From NCBI GenBank assembly GCA_963971575.1, contig OZ020617.1:39280606-39344605 (forward strand): a stretch of 64,000 bases of DNA, written 5' to 3'. Source of the DNA: Liopterus haemorrhoidalis (lineage: Eukaryota > Arthropoda > Insecta > Coleoptera > Dytiscidae). The stretch's first letter is position 1. Every line of letters begins with the position of its first letter. The translations under genes were made by a program, and so were the position numbers. The notes under the pieces were generated by a model, which did not search any database, was not told the origin of the DNA, and saw only the letters and a program-made list of their open reading frames with translations. This document shows positions 55,122 to 64,000 of this stretch, one piece after another.

Positions 55122-55868
55122 GTATACACTATGTGGCTTGACCACCGCTCTAGGTGTCTTCTTCAGTAGCGGAAATACAAAGTTACCAATAACTACGTGG
55201 TTCTATCGGTGTCTAAGAGATACAAAGACAACTGTCAGCCCCTCCTCTGTCTCGTGCCCTGCTATCAGGTAACATCACCCCTAGACCCATCCGCCACTAA
55301 AATATTATCGCCGTCAAGATAATACGACTCACCTCTGCTGCATATCTGAAAATCATCTACAACCCACCAACGACATTTATGAATATTTTTCATGGTTCTT
55401 CGAGCTCGATTTAATCAGCGTTGGTGCTGTTACAGTCCATAGGAGGTTATGGATTAGAAAAATGTCTTTTAAGCTTTTAACGTTGAATATGAAAACCTTT
55501 GGTTTATGAACTTTCCATTCGATTCACATATTTCTTTTTTCTCAAAGGGATACACACTGATCAAAATGGTTCAAGTATATTTACAGTATAATACCCAATG
55601 AAATCAAGAAAATAATTTCATTTGTTACCCCATGAAAATCTCGCCAATAGCATGTATACGTGGCAACTACGCGTTCTTTAGCGGCCTGTGCATAAAAATT
55701 CACCCCACTATAATTGAACATAACTGGCGCAGGTCTCCAAACTTTCATCAACACCTGTGGTATTTGAGCTTGAAGTTAGCAAAGCGCAGTCCCACAAAGC
55801 AAAAGTTCATATACACAGTAGTTTTGCAAGTGAAAGATCGGAAACCCTTCATAAAATGTTTACTACCT
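55122..55868. repeat. Spacer with an inverted repeat partner of 57695-57750
   Basis: 55805-55858 ('gttcatatacaca', 'gttttgcaagtgaaagatcg', 'cccttcataaaatg') recurs inverted at 57695-57750 with few changes; weaker similarity extends about 50 bases further out. The pair brackets the DUF4817/hAT nest. ORF 55632-55892 covers it but has no recognised domain. Confidence 0.6.
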
Positions 55869-56087
55869 ATTATCGGTTTCCTATTTTCCTAATTCTGCTG
55901 TCCTAGATTTTTACTAACTAAACCTAACCTAATTACCTAGTTTTTAGGTATACAGTACTTTGTTTTCCCCCAAACGTTAGCCCATTATAAATTGTGTAAT
56001 AAACTCTAGTAAATACGATCAATTTAGGTAATTAGGTTAAGTTTAGTTAGTAAAAATCTAGGACAGCAGAATTAGGAAAACGATAAT
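55869..56087. mobile_element. Foldback MITE (219 bp, ~60-bp arms)
   Basis: 'ttcctaattctgctgtccta' and 'ttttactaactaaacctaac' on the left recur inverted on the right ('ttagttagtaaaaatctagg', 'acagcagaattaggaa'), with an 8-base insertion in the left arm. It abuts the DUF4817-type element. Confidence 0.85.
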
Positions 56088-56211
56088 ACAGGGTGGGCCA
56101 TGGGTTCTTGACGATTTTTGAATGAACATTACACAATGATTTCTCAAGACAAAAAGAAATTATTAAAATACATTAATAGTAAATTATATGCCATTTTTTT
56201 TTTTTTTTTTA

Positions 56212-57590
56212 ATTATTTCAGTCATGTGATGACCCTTCTGCTCATAACATGTTTCAAGTCTGTTCATAAATTCTTGGTAAACACGGTACAGTAGAGCTTC
56301 GTCAATCGCCCAGACTTCTGCACGAATGGCATCCTTTAGTTCAGCGTTTCTCAACCTTTTCTGGCATGGGACCCCCCAAAATTATTTAAACATTGTCTGC
56401 GGCCCCCCTATATATACATATATACAGGGTGCACCGTGGCGTCAGAGTTTTTATTGTGTCTGTGCCGTAGTTTAAACGCTTATAACACGATTATATATTT
56501 GTAGAAATACTCAAAAACTTAGAAATAAAAGCAAGCTCGACACAAAAACACTTGTAAACAACGCGATGAAAAAATGTGGTTTTTAAAAGTTCAGGTCTTT
56601 TCATTAACAGACGGAATAAATAAATATTTACATCAGTATGTTTTATAAAATGATGTTTGCAAGAGTTTTGTTTGATGTTTGTGCCGTCTTGCAAACATCA
56701 TTTTAAAGGTAAAAAAGGTAAAAAAGGCGATATGCGAGCTAATGGGAAAAATGTTTGATGACCAAATCTTATCCAAAGAATTGAATGGTAGTACCTATTG
56801 AAATTCTCCGAAATTAACCTGTACAAGATATCAAGGACAATTTTTTAAATGGGAACGTATATTAACCTTGGATAGAATTTTTTAAAAGAAATTTTTTTTT
56901 AAATATCTTTTATGGTTGATGAAAAATTATATTCCCTATGAATTGAAAGTATTTTTATTTACAAGTATTCAAAATGCTTTCCATTTTGATTTAAACACTT
57001 TCGCTTCTTTACTCTTGAATTATCTGTAGCTCGGCATATAATAAATAATAATAATAAAATTGCACATTCAAGTCGTGCCCATTTGAAACTACAACTTACA
57101 AGTACTTGAAGTACCTCCAACGCGAACCGTTATCACAGAAATGCATCAGCCGACACATACACTTAATTTGACATTGATATTATTTAAATTAGTTATCAAA
57201 ATAAGTATGATTTATTTTATTTATGTCATGGAAGGTATATTTTTATGAATATAAATGTAATATATTTATGAATTGAGCACATATGAGCAAAATTGTTCGA
57301 TGGCCCCCCAGACTTCGCGGCCCCCCGACGAAGCTTCCACGACCCCCCAGGTGCCGCGGCCCCCCGGTTGAGAAACGCTGCTTTAGTTCATCCAATGTTC
57401 TGGTTTGGTTTTTTTTATTCATGATGTTCCCGCTTGTTCGAAAGTCGTTGACCCATTTGAGAATTGTGTTTTGACTTGGGATGCTTCCACGGCGCCCAAC
57501 ATTAAATTCAATTCGAAATGCTCTTTGCGCCGCTATTACTGATCCACTGTTTTTGACAAACGCGTCATATACAAACACCCCATTCAGCCA
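56212..57590 (-). pseudogene. DUF4817/DDE transposase: HTH joined to C-terminus
   Basis: Minus strand from 57578: MFVYDAFVKNSGSVIAAQRA, FRIEFNVGRRGSIPSQNTIL, KWVNDFRTSGNIM (57578-57430), the DUF4817 helix-turn-helix. It reads QTRTLDEL up to the hAT; beyond it continues KDAIRAEVWAIDEALL, YRVYQEFMNRLETCYEQKGH (56341-56215), the extreme C-terminus of the same transposase group ('LkdaIr.EI.aI...ml.rv..nf..RL..C....G.H'). The whole DDE domain is missing between LDEL and KDAI, and this internal deletion predates the hAT. Confidence 0.85.
56342..57380. mobile_element. hAT element with perfect 8-bp duplication, non-autonomous (1039 bp)
   Basis: CAGCGTTTCTCAACC at the left and GGTTGAGAAACGCTG at the right are exact inverse copies. 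CTTTAGTT occurs on both sides (56334-56341, 57381-57388). Both ends carry C-rich strings ('gaccccccaaaa', 'gcggccccccggttg'). The interior is shared with 6950-7470 and 12925-13035. No transposase is present; ORFs in it are chance, including the proline/arginine one at 57283-57474. Confidence 0.97.
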
Positions 57591-57605
57591 TGACGTACAT
57601 TAAAC

Positions 57606-58420
57606 TGCACGAACTGTCGGTTGGAATGGAATCTATCGCTTGCTTCTACTCCCCCTTCCTGCAGAGTACTACCCGATTCAAAAACGTCAGGTTCCCATTT
57701 TACGAAGGGATTTCCGATCTTTCACTTGCAAAACTGGTGTGTATATGAACTCTGGCATCCCACAAATGCCCGCACATGAGTGGTTGGCACACATGCGGCG
57801 TCCCTGTACCATTAACAAAATCTTTCATAAATATCACACAAACATTCCTTTACCAACCTCGTCAGATACTTCAATTAACATCCCTAAACCATTTTGATGA
57901 GCATATATTCTTTAATATGCTAATGATGGACGTTAAAATAAATCTGTTTATGGATGTTGCAACATTTATATTATTAGCACCAAGTTACATTAATTATAAC
58001 ACTTTTTAATAGATAATGAATTGTTTATGTGAAATGAAATGTAAGCATTTTAAAACTAAATAACACTAAAAAGTCTGCGGCTTTTTCAACGGCTTCATTC
58101 TTTTTGTATTACTCTGGTGGCTTCAATGCTATAAATTCTTAGTCCAGTGGTTAGTGGTCGGTTTTTTGGTTAGTTCACAAAAACTTTTATTACACTTTAT
58201 GGTCGCTAATAATTATTTTACTCGCTTTATCACTCACCATTGACTTTTTCACAAATTTTACAAAGAGCAAAGTACGATCGTTAACACTCAAACTTTGTGA
58301 AATATACCTTGTTATTTTCTTTGCTTTTATGATTGGATTTAGTAAAAAATAACAAAAAATAGAGATACACACCATTATGAAAAAGCTATTCAAAATTAAT
58401 TTGTGTATTTAAAATATTAG
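57606..58420. other. Spacer; inverted-repeat arm and unassigned sequence
   Basis: 57695-57750 is the inverse partner of 55805-55858. ORFs 57640-57897 and 57776-58009 overlap in different frames without a recognised domain. Nothing else is seen. Confidence 0.4.
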
Positions 58421-58680
58421 AGTTGCCGTGGTTCTGTGATAAAACGGTCGTCTACGGAGCACCGGGACGCGGGTTCGATACCCCTCACCACCTTCGGATT
58501 TTTATCTTCCGAAATTGTGCAGTCAGCCCTGGGGTCGACTCAGCCTCAAGTATTTAATACTTCAAATGAGTACATATTTATACAGGGACAATAGGATCAG
58601 CCGAGCCTGTTATATGGGATCCAAAAAACAGAGACCATAAAATAGGAAGAAAGTGAATGATGCATGGGTCCGCATCAGTC
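58421..58680 (+). mobile_element. tRNA-derived SINE
   Basis: GTTGCCGTGGTTCTGTGATA holds an A-box-like TGGTTCTGTGA (58429), and GGTTCGATACC (58472) is an excellent B-box at the normal 43-base distance. Between them CTACGGA resembles the anticodon loop of tRNA-Arg(ACG). The tRNA-unrelated body contains 'cagccctggggtcgactcag' and runs to about 58680. No matching copy is in this window, so the 3' boundary is approximate. Confidence 0.7.
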
Positions 58681-58906
58681 AAGTATATTAATATTTATAA
58701 TATATAAAAGCACACAAAGCTGTTGCAGCTCCAAGTTCTACATCTCCCATCATGTTATACGTCTGAACAATGACAAGCATGTGGACGTCTTGGCAAGCAT
58801 TTGGACGGTGCACTCGTATCGCCATCTTTCGCCGAGCGCTTCGTCCGAACCGCTCTGACGAGCATGTGGAGCTAGCTTAAGAATAAAAGAGAATAAGGGA
58901 TCCGGT
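58681..58906. other. Short spacer
   Basis: No recognised features; the ORF 58664-58858 has no domain. Confidence 0.35.
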
Positions 58907-58910
58907 TTAA

Positions 58911-59660
58911 CGCTACGTACAACCCCCCAGAGATTATTAGTTTCTTATACAAAACTAACAAACTGAAATAAAATTAGTGACAATCTATACATCAAATTTG
59001 CACATAATTTTTATCTATCTAATAGGATATTTTTGATTGTAGAAAAAATTATTGTAAAAATGTTTTTGCTCAATAACTTAATAATAGGTACCACACAACA
59101 ATGTTCTGTAATTTTTTAAATATATTTGAGGGTTTCAAATTATTTTTATATTCATATAGTTTTGTGTAGAAATGTTCAAATAATAAGTCAAATTTTTTTT
59201 CGACATGATTGTTTATAGTTTAGAGCCTTCGTCGAAAAATATTATACTTGATGATAATGAAATGTCACTTGGTACAATTATTCTTTACATAAAATAAATA
59301 ATTTTTATTCGCATCACCTATATTAAGAATCGCGGCAGATTCGAGGTGGCGGCAAAAGTAGATTACCAAGTACAGTAACTATAAGTAATTTTCACAATAG
59401 AACATATTATCTCCAAACATATTTGTAGAATGGAGCTTTAGCTACAATTTGCCGCATGGCACACAAATATGCGTTATGGTTTACAAGATGGCGTCTATAA
59501 CGCAATTTGTTTATTTACAATTCCATAACAGTTCTTTTTATAATTAAAAATATCCTATTAGATAGATAAAAATTCGCTGAAAATTTTGATATATAGATTG
59601 TTACTAATTTTATTTCAGGTTGTTAGCCTTGTATAAGAAACTGTACAGTTGTGCGCACCC
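58911..59660. mobile_element. TTAA-target MITE, copy 2 (750 bp, ~150-bp TIRs)
   Basis: TTAA lies on both sides (58907-58910, 59661-59664). Arms start CGCTACGTACAACCCCCC and end GTTGTGCGCACCC, with 'agtttcttatacaaaacta' and its inverse inside. The centre matches that of 22181-22939 in reverse orientation ('tttgccgcatggcacacaaa' here versus the inverse there). Confidence 0.85.
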
Positions 59661-59664
59661 TTAA

Positions 59665-60261
59665 GCAACTGAATCATACATCCGGTTTAACCCAATAAAT
59701 TTTTAACCATACATCGAAGTGGTAAGGTAAACAAAAAAATGGTAAACATTAACCGTAAACCTTACCATTTAAGAATATATGTAGTCGAAAGGCTTACCTG
59801 CCAATATCTGGGAAAAATAACGAAAAATATAAAACAATGGAAAAACATTTTTCTTTGTCAAAGTATATAATGGCGGACTGATAAAAAACAAGTGAAGCCG
59901 GCGACGTGTAACGTGTACGCTCCGCTACAAAGTGCTAGAAGCCTAAACTACTATTTACACTTGGTTCCGCTAAAGTTCAAGAGATTGCAGAGCCAGGAGA
60001 CCGGGGGTCCGCTTTAGGGGAAGGAGTCCGGTTTAGGGCACTTTCCTCTATTAATCTAGAAAGTTGTGAACGAAAACGTATAGTTACGTATAACAAACAT
60101 TTACGTTAATTCTAAGTACTAATTTCAAGGTTCTGAACGCAGCATAGGGTTTGGAATTAATTCCAAACCTTTGGCGCCGATTGGCGCCTGAAGCCTCCAC
60201 TAAAGTGGAGGCTTCAGTGTGCGCCCATGTTTGCTTGTATTGTGATATATGTGTATATCAC
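59665..60261. other. Spacer with palindrome cluster
   Basis: No gene. A hairpin around 'gtggtaaggt'/'accttaccat' lies at 59718-59768. Three perfect palindromes follow at 60148-60216 (listed separately). Confidence 0.5.
60148..60216. repeat. Cluster of three perfect palindromes
   Basis: In 69 bases: a 22-base palindrome with arms GGTTTGGAATT (60148-60169); GGCGCC-GATT-GGCGCC (60173-60188); and TGAAGCCTCCACT/AGTGGAGGCTTCA with a 2-base loop (60189-60216). The second and third are adjacent. The cluster ends about 46 bases before B3. I recognise no known element end or regulatory site. Confidence 0.85.
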
Positions 60262-60314
60262 ATTTTTAGGGTTTTGTAGGTATGACCAAAAAACCCTTAT
60301 ACCGTCATTTTGTC

Positions 60315-60362
<48 letters not shown>

Positions 60363-61396
60363 TTTTTAGGGTTTGTAGGTATGACCCTTATAGCGTCGTC
60401 TGTCTGTCTGTCTGTTCGGTAAAAATTATAGCCAAACGGCTAAATCTAGAGAGTTGAAATTTGGCATGCTTATACAACTCTTTGACCCGCACATAGGAAA
60501 ATTACTAAAACATCTAAAAAACATATGCCCCTAAAAATATAATCAAATATGTGCTCATCAAAAAAAAAAAATATTTTTTTTTTTAATTCTGAGTAGGGTA
60601 TCAAATGAAAGCCCTTAGTACGTGGATTAACGATCAAAATTTTATTTTTGTAAAATAAATTATTGTGATGCGATTTTTGCCAAAATTGTGCAAAAAAAAA
60701 ATTTGTCCCACACCATGTAGCCCAGATGGTTTAAACTAAAAATCTGAAAAAAATCTAAGTAATGTACATGGGTGTGAACCGGAATAGTACAACAGGAATT
60801 TTTGATCAGATTATGTTTTCGGAAAATATCGCATTTTTTGTGTTTTTAACTAAAATATGTTAAATATTTAATTCGCTATGTAACACTCCAGATCAGAAAC
60901 TCTGGTAGCTCAGTTGGTTTCGTGATGCACTTTGTAATTTGCAGTGCGAACGTTGCAGAGTTCGAATCCTGTTAATTTTATTTTTTTCTGTTTTTTTTTT
61001 TGCATTTCTATTTTGTTTAAATTATTTTGTCAAAATTCTAGTTATATTTTGGTAAATGTTGCATTTATTTTTTAAAAGCGTAAATTTAATAACCAGTGGG
61101 AAGTGTTGAAATTGTAATTTAATTGTTTGACGAAATCAGAGGGCGGGACTTATGATATAAGCAACCAATGGAAGCAATAGGCGCAATTTTAAAAATCTTA
61201 CTGAACCTTGCTGTATAAATAAAATACTGTACATATTTAGAAACTTAAATAATGGTATTAGGCATTCGAATTAAAATTCATAAAAAAATATTTTGACATA
61301 AAATTTGTTTTGGCATCCCAAATAATCATCATTCAGTTACTAAATACCTGCAAAACCCAGAAATGTGTGAAAATTCACACTTCACATAAATTTTTT
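60262..61396 (+). mobile_element. HINE-like family B, copy B3
   Basis: 5' head with AGGGTTTTGTAGGTAT (60270-60285), (GTCT)n array (60314-60362), then a second head-like segment 'ttagggtttgtaggtatgac' with another short GTCT run (60366-60415). The conserved body follows, then a tRNA-like module (60897-60972), oligo-T, the 3' third, ATACCTGCAAAACCC, 3' hairpin (61366-61381) and end 'ttcacataaattttt'. Overall the least decayed copy along with B1. ORF 60227-60457 is an artefact of the array. Confidence 0.8.
60897..60972 (+). other. tRNA-like module in B3 (Pol III A and B boxes)
   Basis: TAGCTCAGTTGG (60906-60917) is a textbook A-box and GAGTTCGAATCC (60958-60969) a good B-box, about 53 bases apart. 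TTTGTAA between them resembles a Thr(TGT) anticodon loop, and GCACT/AGTGC can pair around it. The acceptor stem is not formed. It is followed by T-runs (60978-61001). Clearly different from the modules in B1 and B2. Confidence 0.65.
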
Positions 61397-62780
61397 AATG
61401 ATATGTTTAGAATTCATCAGCCACTCTTTTACTTCAAGCTCAATAAATTTTTCACGAAATTTTTGATTGTTGTTTACATATAAATAACAAATACACATCT
61501 TGGGGAATTTTCATTTGGTGCTTACTTAATATGTTATACTACAAATTTATAACATACAATTGAAAAAAAAAAAAAAAAATTTTGCTAAAATCCCCGAATC
61601 CCGGCGTTTAAAATAAAGAATACCGAAATACGGGTATTGAAGTTTTGGACAGTACAACAAGTTCTATCGTAAAAATAGCCGGGATAAAGAAAACTGAATT
61701 ACAAAAAATGCTATGAAATTCGAACGAAATTTGGTGTTTTGGTATTTCCATAATTGGTTAATGAAATATTATATTATATAAATACGTCAATTTTTACACT
61801 GTAATCTACCCATTTTTGTTTTATTAGGATCTATCCTATCAAATTGTGTTCAAATTTATTTGACAGCATCCGCTCATAAATTTTCAAACAATTGCAATAA
61901 ATCCTTGAGCACATCATTCATTTTTCTGACATTAAGATAACTTTTAAACAATTTTTTCTTCGTCTAAATAAAATTTTTTGCAGCTTTTTCACTTAACTCA
62001 TAATATGTGTCACACGAATCCTTTCGTTATTTTCGTGAATAGCAGAAGCGATTCTTTAGAATTTACGTCAGAAAGCTTTTTAGATTATGTATTTAAAGAA
62101 ATTAGTTTTGACACAGCACTCTTAAACATTAATTTAAAACATGTAGGAATTTAAAATGTTACCATGTTAGGATGATTCGTACGTATGAATGCTACTGCAA
62201 AAATGGGTAAACAGGTAAAAATTTACGGGGAAGAGAAAAAATATGAAAATATAATATAATAAAACATACCGAGTCGTCAGCATAATGGAGGTTATGAATG
62301 GAGGCCGGACAGTATTAGGCTAATCTGCACTAACGACATTATTAATAACATGTTCATAGACGTTGAAAAATTCACATCATAATATCAATAAACGTAAATA
62401 TTAAAAAATATCTTAGTAATACAAATACTACTATATATGTTTTTCCATAATGTGCATTGTTGACTGCAATATCATTGTGAGATGTTATCATTGTTAAGAA
62501 ATGTTATTAAAGAAAAACATTTCTTTTAATGCAAACGTCAAAAACATTCAAACCTGTAATATTTTGAACTGTTATTTAATCTGTATAAACTTTGCAAGTT
62601 CTGGCAACTATTAGTTTTATTCTGAACTGTGAACAGAGCTGAACAATAATTCTTATAGGTATTTAGATTTAGAGCATATACTTTCAAACATTTCTTGAAT
62701 CTATCTACTAATATTCACTTTTTTGCAATAGAAATAATTATTGCATATTTAAAATATATTTCTTTCTGAAAGAAAAATTT
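61397..62780. other. AT-rich spacer, nothing recognised
   Basis: A poly-A run of about 17 lies at 61563-61579. No gene, termini or arrays noted over about 1.4 kb. Confidence 0.4.
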
Positions 62781-62833
62781 GACATTTTTCTTATTATTGT
62801 AATTTATAAATTTATTATTTTGGAGATTTTAAA

Positions 62834-63540
62834 ATGGTTGAATTAAATTTTTTACAACAGATCTTAACAGAATATGGATTTACTGATCATTTTCAAGTTA
62901 TTAACGAGAAACAACTGTTTTGTATATTTTGTAAAAAATATATAATAGGCACAAAAATAAATCATTTAACTCAACAGGTCAGTGGAAAGATATATAGAAC
63001 TAACGTCGAGAGATTACAAGACAATTTTAATACCGACCAGCATAGTGCAGTGATAATACATGCGATCAGCGTTGGTAAGGTCTCGGGATCGAATCCTGTT
63101 CAGGCATGGAACGTTTCAAAGAATAAGAACTGTCCTGGTTAGTTGCCGAAGCAGCAAAACCCATAATAATTTTAAAAAAATAAATAAAACAAGGGTCTGG
63201 TGACTTCGGCCTTTATTTAAATAATAAAATTGACGCAGGTCTTCAGAGAAATCCAGAGCTTCGTATATTAACACAAATTTATTCCGATGACTGCCCCGAA
63301 TTTTTAAGAACCATATTTTAATCAATATCGAAATTATTTTTGCAGAGCCCCCGTCGTTACTTGTGAAGTCGAAAGAACTTTTTCAAGATTTAAAAATATT
63401 CTTACGCCAAGCAGAAACAGTTTTTCTAACGAAAATTTAGAAAAATTCTACATTATAACTTGCAATTCTGACAAATTCATATTCATACAATTACCTTTTT
63501 TATTAGGTCCTTTTTTTCCATATTTATCCTAATATTTTCT
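62834..63540 (+). pseudogene. hAT transposase (zinc-finger, CGGBP1-like group), deleted and SINE-interrupted
   Basis: N-terminal part (62834-63025): MVELNFLQQILTEYGF, FQVINEKQLFCIFCKKYIIG, TKINHLTQQVSGKIYRTNVE, with C-x2-C and following H as in BED-like fingers of CGG-binding/hAT proteins. After a SINE-like piece: NNKIDAGLQRNPELRILTQI, YSDDCPEFLRTIF stop, then APVVTCEVERTFSRFKNILT, PSRNSFSNENLEKFYIITCN (63344-63475), the hAT dimerisation end ('aPvtsvdvERsFS.yk.iL'). An AG before 'agcccccgtc' could be a 3' splice site. The catalytic core is missing. Confidence 0.75.
63042..63190 (+). mobile_element. SINE-like insertion with B-box
   Basis: GGGATCGAATCCTG (63085-63098) is a B-box; TGCAGTGATAATAC (63046) could be a decayed A-box. 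The segment ends in an A-rich tail (63169-63190, 'aaaaaaataaataaaac'). It breaks the zinc-finger frame of the hAT. No other copy in the window. Confidence 0.5.
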
Positions 63541-64000
63541 TTTTGATAATCTTTTTTTATTAATATTTTCAAAATGAAAACTATATATGCAAAACCTCAA
63601 TACGGTGACTATGGTCGGTGTCTTACACAGTAATTCGGGTCTTCACAGTTAAATTTAATTGGAATGCAAGAGATTAGACTCATTATGAGCGTATTAAAAA
63701 TTGATAAAGTACGGGGTCTCGGTTTTGATAAGTACGACACATGAACATATGAATAGTTTTTATTGAAAAAAAGAAAAAACGTGCCGATCGCAAGCGACAG
63801 TGTCGGCTTAGGCCTAGCTATGTCCTAACTCTAGTTATTAATTATTCTACTAATGATTTTAAATTCCTTAATACGTTCTTTTAATGCATTATTGAAGATT
63901 GTTTTAGAATTTTCTCAACGGATGTCAACATCTTTTGTGAAGCTATTTTCACTGATACATTTTGATTCCAATACCATTTTTCAATTATTCTTATGTCAAA
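63541..64000. other. AT-rich spacer to window end
   Basis: No ORF, repeat or termini recognised. Confidence 0.4.

Larger units (their letters stand above)
56089..57605 (-). mobile_element. DUF4817-type DDE transposon relic, split by a hAT
   Basis: The left terminus CAGGGTGGGCCATGGGTTC follows TA (56087-56088). The coding remnant is on the minus strand in two parts around the hAT insertion. The right terminus is not found near 57605, so this end is lost or beyond recognition. After removal of the hAT only about 480 bases remain, so the element was already internally deleted. Confidence 0.7.

Noticed and set aside
57283..57474. Proline/arginine-rich ORF
   Set aside because: It is a translation of the C-rich hAT terminal region and the DUF4817 minus-strand frame.
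58421..58492. A functional tRNA-Arg gene
   Set aside because: Stems are imperfect and a non-tRNA body follows without a terminator, so a SINE head is the better reading.
60897..60972. A functional tRNA-Thr gene
   Set aside because: A- and B-boxes are good, but the acceptor stem does not form, the spacing is about 10 bases too long and it lies inside a repeated element.

Overview
This window looks like nuclear DNA of an insect: AT-rich, with no bacterial-style operons, no convincing long host ORF and a very dense layer of transposable elements of insect types (mariner, hAT, Harbinger, Jockey-like and RTE-like LINEs, Penelope, tRNA-derived SINEs, LTR elements). Order or species cannot be fixed from the sequence; a beetle or hemipteran would fit. 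I see no intact host protein gene, rRNA gene or bona fide tRNA gene. The longest ORF is about 184 codons, and every ORF I can place in a family is a broken piece of a transposase, reverse transcriptase or nuclease.

Two interspersed families organise much of the window. Family A (seven copies, 1-96 to 51247-53280) and family B (three long copies at 1017, 15050 and 60262, plus fragments) have unrelated sequences but the same plan: short subterminal inverted repeats, a hairpin beside the 3' end, T-rich insertion sites and an internal (GTCY)n microsatellite. This is the layout of Helentron-associated interspersed elements (HINEs, the DINE/mini-me class). All three long B copies carry a tRNA-like A-box/B-box module followed by oligo-T at the same internal place, but the three modules differ from each other.

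Region by region: 1-4.3 kb has A and B copies and a mariner broken by A2. 4.3-8.8 kb has a SINE, hAT pieces and a deleted mariner. 10-14 kb has two opposed LINE relics, a 775-bp foldback element and a hAT with a perfect 8-bp duplication. 15-19 kb has B2 and a Jockey-type LINE split by a mariner. 19-25 kb has A3, A4, a long-TIR DDE transposon carrying two MITEs, and a solo LTR. 27-34 kb has a mariner split by a TTAA element, a Penelope relic, a hAT relic and a Tc1/mariner relic. 35-41 kb has LINE 3' ends, MITEs, A5 and A6. 42-51 kb has an LTR, a LINE split by a hAT MITE, a satellite dimer, a SINE and a Harbinger element. 51-60 kb has A7 split by a LINE, hAT and LTR insertions, a nested DUF4817/hAT pair, a SINE and a TTAA MITE. 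60-64 kb has a palindrome cluster, B3 and a hAT relic.

The nesting gives a relative chronology, because several insertions can be checked against uninterrupted copies in the same window. The most unusual features are the variable tRNA-like modules in family B, a recurring hammerhead-like hairpin at four sites (one at a Penelope 3' end), and a cluster of three adjacent palindromes upstream of B3.
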